DNA from: Cellvibrio sp. PSBB023
Lineage (GTDB): Bacteria > Pseudomonadota > Gammaproteobacteria > Pseudomonadales > Cellvibrionaceae
NCBI RefSeq assembly: GCF_002007605.1
Contig: NZ_CP019799.1
Location: forward strand, 1,984,001-2,048,000
Length of the DNA stretch: 64,000 nucleotides
Direction: 5' to 3'
In this document: one piece after another, positions 59,658 through 64,000 of the stretch
How the letters are laid out: each line of letters begins with the position of its first letter
How positions within the stretch are numbered: position 1 is the stretch's first letter
The notes under the pieces: generated by a model
What the model was told of the DNA's origin: nothing
Database searches by the model: none
Seen by the model: the letters and a program-made list of their open reading frames with translations, nothing else
Program-made: the position numbers and the translations under genes

Positions 59658-60164
59658 ATGACCACACTTAAATATCTGGGCGGTTACTCGCCAGAGACAC
59701 TGCAGAAAGTACAGACACTGATTGAGGAAGACCGCTTGGCGGAGGTATTACGCGCACGCTATCCGTCCGTACATGCAATACGTACCGACAATGCGCTCTA
59801 CCAATATGCACAGCAACTCAAAGCCGACTTTATGGGAAAAACCCAGCCGCTCAGCCGCGTTAGTTACGACAGCAAAATAAAAGTGATCCAGCATGCGCTG
59901 GGGCAGCACCATTACATTAGCCGCATTCATGGCGGGAAACTTAAAACCGTCAACGAAATCAAAATCGCCAGCGTCTTTCGCAAAGCACCCGAAGCCTTTT
60001 TAAAAATGATAGTGGTGCATGAATTAGCCCACTTTAAAGAAAAGGAACACAACAAAGCGTTTTATCAACTGTGCTGCCACATGGAACCCAACTACCATCA
60101 ATACGAATTTGATTTACGTTTGTATCTGACGTATTTGGATTTGAAAGGGGATCTCTATGTGTAG
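59658..60164 (+). CDS. YgjP-like (DUF45/M48) metallopeptidase
   Basis: 168 residues. Zinc-site motif VVHELAHFKEKEHNKAFYQL near residue 118-137 and downstream MEPNYHQYEFDLRLYLTY, typical of the small YgjP/SprT-like cytoplasmic metalloproteins. No signal peptide. Its substrate is unknown. It is divergent from the GumD-like gene and convergent with the GH115 gene. Confidence 0.85.
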   Translation: MTTLKYLGGYSPETLQKVQTLIEEDRLAEVLRARYPSVHAIRTDNALYQYAQQLKADFMGKTQPLSRVSYDSKIKVIQHALGQHHYISRIHGGKLKTVNEIKIASVFRKAPEAFLKMIVVHELAHFKEKEHNKAFYQLCCHMEPNYHQYEFDLRLYLTYLDLKGDLYV

Positions 60165-60236
60165 GGCGATAGCTTTTTTATTCTTTAGATAGACGGGGGG
60201 ATTTTCCCTCTCCCCCCCAAATCTTAAGCACTCTTC

Positions 60237-63233
60237 TTAATCAATATTCACTGTCAGTGAATCCAAAACCACACCTGCATCGACCATCCAGATCTTAATA
60301 TTCTGTATCCCCGGCGCTGTAATTTCATGTTCGGAAATTCCAATAGCGGCGGCCCTCAAAGTATTCACATTCCACGCTTCTGAGTACTCATTTGCATGAA
60401 TATCAACAATGCGAGGCTTGTCTCCGTTTAACGATATTGCATAACGCAAGCCAGAATGTTCAGACGTAATTTTGTGTGTCGGTAAACACTGGGTATGAAT
60501 TTTCACCTGACCGGTGCTGAATGAATAAAAACTATACGTCAGCGAAGGGCTATCTTCAGCCAGACGAACCAAATCAATACTCGCGGCTGTGACAGGCTGG
60601 ATAGTCATGCCGTCACCGGTTGCGGTTGCCCGATTAACACGGTGCCAACCAGTACCGTTGTTAAGATCATGGTGCGCTATGTAGTCAACCGCGGCAATTT
60701 TGACTTCACTGTTATTTTCTACCGCGCTTGGCAGTGCCGCTACATCAAGCCCTTCTGGATTAAACACCCTTAGATCAACTCTTCGCTCCGTGCCTGCACC
60801 TGCAAGGGTAATAAATCCGGCAACAGCATCTCCGTAAGGTGCCTGCTGCCAATCAATACTCACTACGATACGAGCATCTCCACTGGCGCTAGCCTGACTC
60901 AACAGTATCCATGGAGCACTGGGTTTGGCTGTCCATTTCAAATCACCTGCACCTTGATTAAAAATATCGATAAAAAATTTGGAATTGGCAGGGCGATTAA
61001 AGATAGGAAGCACCCCTACCGCATTCACGCCGAGAGGATCGACAGCGCCTTCAACCACTACACCAAGGTTTGCTTGCGGCAGCGGTGTGTAATCACCTAC
61101 CTCTGGCATCACCCAAGCACGTTGGGTGTCATGGGCCCAAGTGGGCAGTTGCGATAACGGCATGGGATTAGCCATATAATTCCATTTTCCATCAGCATTT
61201 TTTTCGTTGTAAAAACGCACCTCTTCAAGTAATGCTTTTTGGGCAGAATGTGCCTGCGCGGCAAGTGATGCTGTGGCAGCACGCTGTTGATGCGCCCAAA
61301 GGCGGCTACGCTCTGCCAGTAAAACCTTGTGGTTGATCAGGGAGGAAGCGCGAACGGCGTAAAGCACCATTTCGTAAAATGCCGGCTTGTGTGAATCGGG
61401 AAGCTGTTTATAAATAGCATCGGCAGATTCGGTTAAGGCTGCGAAAGTATCCAAGCGCTGCTGTGCTTCATCCCCTTTAGCGACAAGGCTAAAACCACTG
61501 TCGATTAAATCGAGTTGTTCCGGGCGTTTTTTAATATTCAGGCTGAGGTAATTTTCAAGCACATCCGCAATGGCATCAGCGTGCTCAGCGCCGAATGTGT
61601 AGGCTGCCCACTGCGTGAGATAAATTCTTTGATCAAAGTTTCGGAAGGCCTCCGGGTTGCGCGCAAGGCGCATAAAAAAGTCAGTGCCAATTTCGTAAGG
61701 CTTGATGTCACCAACATTGACGATCCAGATTTTATTCGCGTTAAAGTCCCACGCCTTTATCATTTCTGACTGTGTCATTCCCAAGGGTGTAGTGTAAAAC
61801 CACAAATAACTGCGGGGGACACCCCAATATTGCAAGTGGTAGTAAACACCCGATCCACCGGAGCGCGCATTCTCGACAGGCGTAGAAAGCTGACGGATGT
61901 AACCGTGATTATCATCAGGCCAAACAATGGTGACATCATCCGGCAAGGTTAGGCCAGACTGGTATTGAACCAATGTTTCTTTGTACGGGATAAAAATTTG
62001 TGGGATCCCGGCAGGATCCACATGTAAATGATCAGCAATCATCTGGCGCTGATCTGGAATAATCGCATGCTGGATTTTTGCCGCTTTTTCTTCATTGGTT
62101 GTTTCCTCAGGAGCCATCATTCCTTCATCACGGCGCCCACGCATGCCAATGGTATAAATATTTTCATAGCTGGCCGATTCTTTTACACGATTCTCCCAGA
62201 ACTTATAAATACGCTCGCGATTGTTCCAGTAATCGTATGGGCCGTGAACAGCTTCGTCGTATTCATGGCTATTTGTCAGCATAGGCTCGTGATGGGAAGT
62301 ACTGATAACAATCGCATAGTTATCTGCAACGATTTTATTCTCGGGAATCTCATAGAAAGGTGTACTCTTCACCGGAAATTCATGCATCGCTGGCCAAATG
62401 ACATTGCCATGGAGGCGCAGTAGTAACTCAAATATGGTGGCGTAGGTTTTGGAACCAATATTTCCGACTTCTGGCTCAAATGTGTTTGCAGCCCAGGGCT
62501 GTATGCCCCAATCCTCATCGTTAATAAAAATTCCGCGATATTTAACCCCGGGTGATTGCTGGGTATGGCTGCCAGCAATATAGAGCGCGTCTTTTTTCGC
62601 AACAGGTACATCACCCCAAAAATGCCAAGGGGAGATGCCTATGGATTCAGATAAACCAAACACACCAAAAGCGGTTCCGCGTCGATCACTGCCGACGATG
62701 ATGAGACCTTGTTCTACATCGGGCAGAGGGTTACTTACCACAGCGGCAACATAGGCCTCCCATTTACCTCGAATGGCAGACACATCAATCTTGCCGGCTT
62801 TAACCAAATCATCAATCAGTGAACTCTGACCGAGAGTTCCAATCAAAATAGCGCGAGGTACGTGCGGTGTTCCCGTGCTTACCTCAGGTAGGAGACCTGT
62901 CACACGCTGAATATCATCGCGCAATGCCTCTGCGGCAAGCTGTACAACTTTGGCGTCCTCCATACTGTAATAAATAGCGGCAACATGGCTTTCAGCAGCA
63001 AGTATCATGGCCTCGTCTATTGGCGATTCTGATACAGGCATAAACGGTGGTGCGAAATAATTTGGTTGACTGGAAATTGCCGGATTCATTCCGTCGTAGG
63101 GCTTCCATACGCTGCCCATACTGCGTGGAGGCTCTACGTCATCCCGCCCAATTGTTGTCAGAACCAATACTGCCGCCACAACAACCAGCACAGAAACTAC
63201 CATGATCTTTCTTATTGGATAACTCATACGCAT
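60237..63233 (-). CDS. GH115 family alpha-glucuronidase
   Basis: About 998 residues. GH115 enzymes remove (methyl)glucuronic acid side groups from xylan and some other polymers. N-terminal signal anchor (IMVVSVLVVVAAVLVLTT), then the family segments GIIVGSDRRGTAFG-type LIIVGSDRRGTAFG, VKYRGIFINDEDWG, HGNVIWPAMHEF, VWPDDNHGYIRQLS and a helical C-domain; the end is a beta-rich domain of about 150 residues. The ATG at 63233 has GGGA upstream; an ATG at 63227 is also possible. It is next to, but not in, the exopolysaccharide locus. Confidence 0.92.
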   Translation of the reverse strand: MRMSYPIRKIMVVSVLVVVAAVLVLTTIGRDDVEPPRSMGSVWKPYDGMNPAISSQPNYFAPPFMPVSESPIDEAMILAAESHVAAIYYSMEDAKVVQLAAEALRDDIQRVTGLLPEVSTGTPHVPRAILIGTLGQSSLIDDLVKAGKIDVSAIRGKWEAYVAAVVSNPLPDVEQGLIIVGSDRRGTAFGVFGLSESIGISPWHFWGDVPVAKKDALYIAGSHTQQSPGVKYRGIFINDEDWGIQPWAANTFEPEVGNIGSKTYATIFELLLRLHGNVIWPAMHEFPVKSTPFYEIPENKIVADNYAIVISTSHHEPMLTNSHEYDEAVHGPYDYWNNRERIYKFWENRVKESASYENIYTIGMRGRRDEGMMAPEETTNEEKAAKIQHAIIPDQRQMIADHLHVDPAGIPQIFIPYKETLVQYQSGLTLPDDVTIVWPDDNHGYIRQLSTPVENARSGGSGVYYHLQYWGVPRSYLWFYTTPLGMTQSEMIKAWDFNANKIWIVNVGDIKPYEIGTDFFMRLARNPEAFRNFDQRIYLTQWAAYTFGAEHADAIADVLENYLSLNIKKRPEQLDLIDSGFSLVAKGDEAQQRLDTFAALTESADAIYKQLPDSHKPAFYEMVLYAVRASSLINHKVLLAERSRLWAHQQRAATASLAAQAHSAQKALLEEVRFYNEKNADGKWNYMANPMPLSQLPTWAHDTQRAWVMPEVGDYTPLPQANLGVVVEGAVDPLGVNAVGVLPIFNRPANSKFFIDIFNQGAGDLKWTAKPSAPWILLSQASASGDARIVVSIDWQQAPYGDAVAGFITLAGAGTERRVDLRVFNPEGLDVAALPSAVENNSEVKIAAVDYIAHHDLNNGTGWHRVNRATATGDGMTIQPVTAASIDLVRLAEDSPSLTYSFYSFSTGQVKIHTQCLPTHKITSEHSGLRYAISLNGDKPRIVDIHANEYSEAWNVNTLRAAAIGISEHEITAPGIQNIKIWMVDAGVVLDSLTVNID

Positions 63234-63515
63234 CAATTCCCAACTATCTTGTATACAAGTATTTCAGACAATCTAGATTAGGGCTTGATAGTGCAGAAAT
63301 CAACTCCAGAGAACCTCTGCTTGGCAATACTCAAGAAAGAAGCCATATCGGCAAGTCAACACAACGAATTAAAAACACATTTTCCTTTACATTCAATGAG
63401 TTATATTGTTCACTTTTAAACAATATAAACGCAACTGAACTTTTTGGAGACATTTACACCCAAGCCTCACGCGGTTTAAGGCCGCCACAATGATAGACAG
63501 GAGAATGACTGCCTT
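63234..63515. other. Divergent intergenic region, GH115 gene/MscS-type gene
   Basis: About 280 bases that hold the promoters of both genes. A five-codon frame (ATG ACT GCC TTA TGA) directly overlaps the start of the downstream gene and sits under the GGAG ribosome site; it may only shift the spacing. I see no gene. Confidence 0.35.
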
Positions 63516-64000
63516 ATGAAAGAACTTATGCAAAACCTGCTGACGCAGCTTGGTATGGGCGATAACGACTATATTTACGCATCAGCGGTGATAATACTGA
63601 TTGTGCTGATATCACTTATTATCCACTGGCTATTTCACAAGGTTGTGATGGGGTTTTTACGGAAAAACGCCAACAACTCCGAGCAGCAATGGAAGCATTC
63701 ACTGTATAAAAATAAACTGTTTCCTCGTATCGCGTTAACCTTGCAAGGCATTATTATTTTTGTGCAAGCGCGACTCTGGCTGAATGCCGATGATAACGCG
63801 TTACCTGTTATTGAAGTGATAACCCACTTATGGATTTTGTTGTATGGTTTGTTGTCAGTGTACTCGTTGCTGGATACGCTGGAGGACATTTCCAATAATA
63901 GCCCAACCGGCAAGCGCCTTCCCTTACGCGGTATTTTTCAAAGCATTAAATTAATTGGCGCTACGGTTGCTATTATTTTTGCGATTGCGTTATTGATTGG
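63516..64000 (+). CDS. Mechanosensitive channel of the MscS/YbdG type, N-terminal part
   Basis: The window ends inside this gene; about 161 residues are visible. It starts MKELMQNLLTQLG at 63516 and has a first membrane helix (AVIILIVLISLIIHWLF), then QGIIIFVQARLWL, a third hydrophobic stretch ILLYGLLSVYSLLDTL and a fourth at the window end (IKLIGATVAIIFAIALLIG). The pattern resembles the YbdG/MscM branch of MscS channels; the pore helix is beyond the window. Confidence 0.7.
   Translation, partial: MKELMQNLLTQLGMGDNDYIYASAVIILIVLISLIIHWLFHKVVMGFLRKNANNSEQQWKHSLYKNKLFPRIALTLQGIIIFVQARLWLNADDNALPVIEVITHLWILLYGLLSVYSLLDTLEDISNNSPTGKRLPLRGIFQSIKLIGATVAIIFAIALLI

Noticed and set aside
60193..60222. 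G-run/C-run hairpin after the YgjP gene as a terminator
   Set aside because: The six-G and C-run arms can pair, but no T-tract follows on either strand, so it is too weak to call.

Overview
The window looks like a chromosome segment of a plant-polysaccharide-degrading gammaproteobacterium, most likely Cellvibrio or a close Cellvibrionaceae relative. This is inferred from Pseudomonas-like housekeeping gene order (trpE-G-D-C next to crp/vfr; carA-carB-greA-yhbY-ftsH-folP-glmM-tpiA-secG-tRNA-Leu; nrdR-ribD-ribE-ribBA-ribH-nusB-thiL-pgpA-ribA), polyserine linkers in exported proteins, a GH5 cellulase-type enzyme and a GH115 alpha-glucuronidase. No sequence search was possible, so the genus is a judgement.

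Layout: 1-5.4 kb holds the crp/vfr 3' end, trpE-G-D-C and rpe. 5.4-7.6 kb holds a DUF3530 protein, a candidate CsrB/RsmZ-type small RNA on the minus strand and a DTW-domain tRNA-modifying enzyme. 7.6-19 kb is the tRNA-Leu/secG/tpiA/glmM/folP/ftsH/yhbY/greA/carB/carA block. 19.4-28.6 kb carries a DUF808 membrane protein, dapB and the riboflavin/nusB/thiL/pgpA operon with an RDD membrane protein inserted.

28.7-41.35 kb is a 12.6-kb block, all on the minus strand, lying between nrdR and glyA. It encodes two secreted M72/reprolysin-like metalloproteases that begin with the catalytic domain directly after the signal peptide. It also encodes two paralogous membrane-anchored proteins that resemble the missing protease prodomain and sit at the block's two ends, a 1,950-residue lipoprotein with 46 thrombospondin type 3 calcium-binding repeats arranged in a 438-bp/1,752-bp hierarchy, and an OmpA-family barrel protein. 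I propose a split-zymogen surface system; this is the most novel part of the window.

43.3-59.3 kb is a complete-looking Wzx/Wzy exopolysaccharide locus with strong resemblance to the xanthan gum set: GumB/Wza-, GumC/Wzz-, Wzy/GumE-, GumH-, GumK-, GumM-, GumI-, GumJ-, GumL- and GumD-like proteins. To these it adds an EpsG-type pseudokinase, an EpsL-type outer-membrane barrel, one extra GT4 enzyme and a secreted GH5 glucanase translationally coupled inside the operon. Together they predict an acidic, pyruvylated polymer with a cellulose-like backbone and its own dedicated beta-glucanase. The window closes with a YgjP-type metallopeptidase, a GH115 alpha-glucuronidase and the start of an MscS-family channel.
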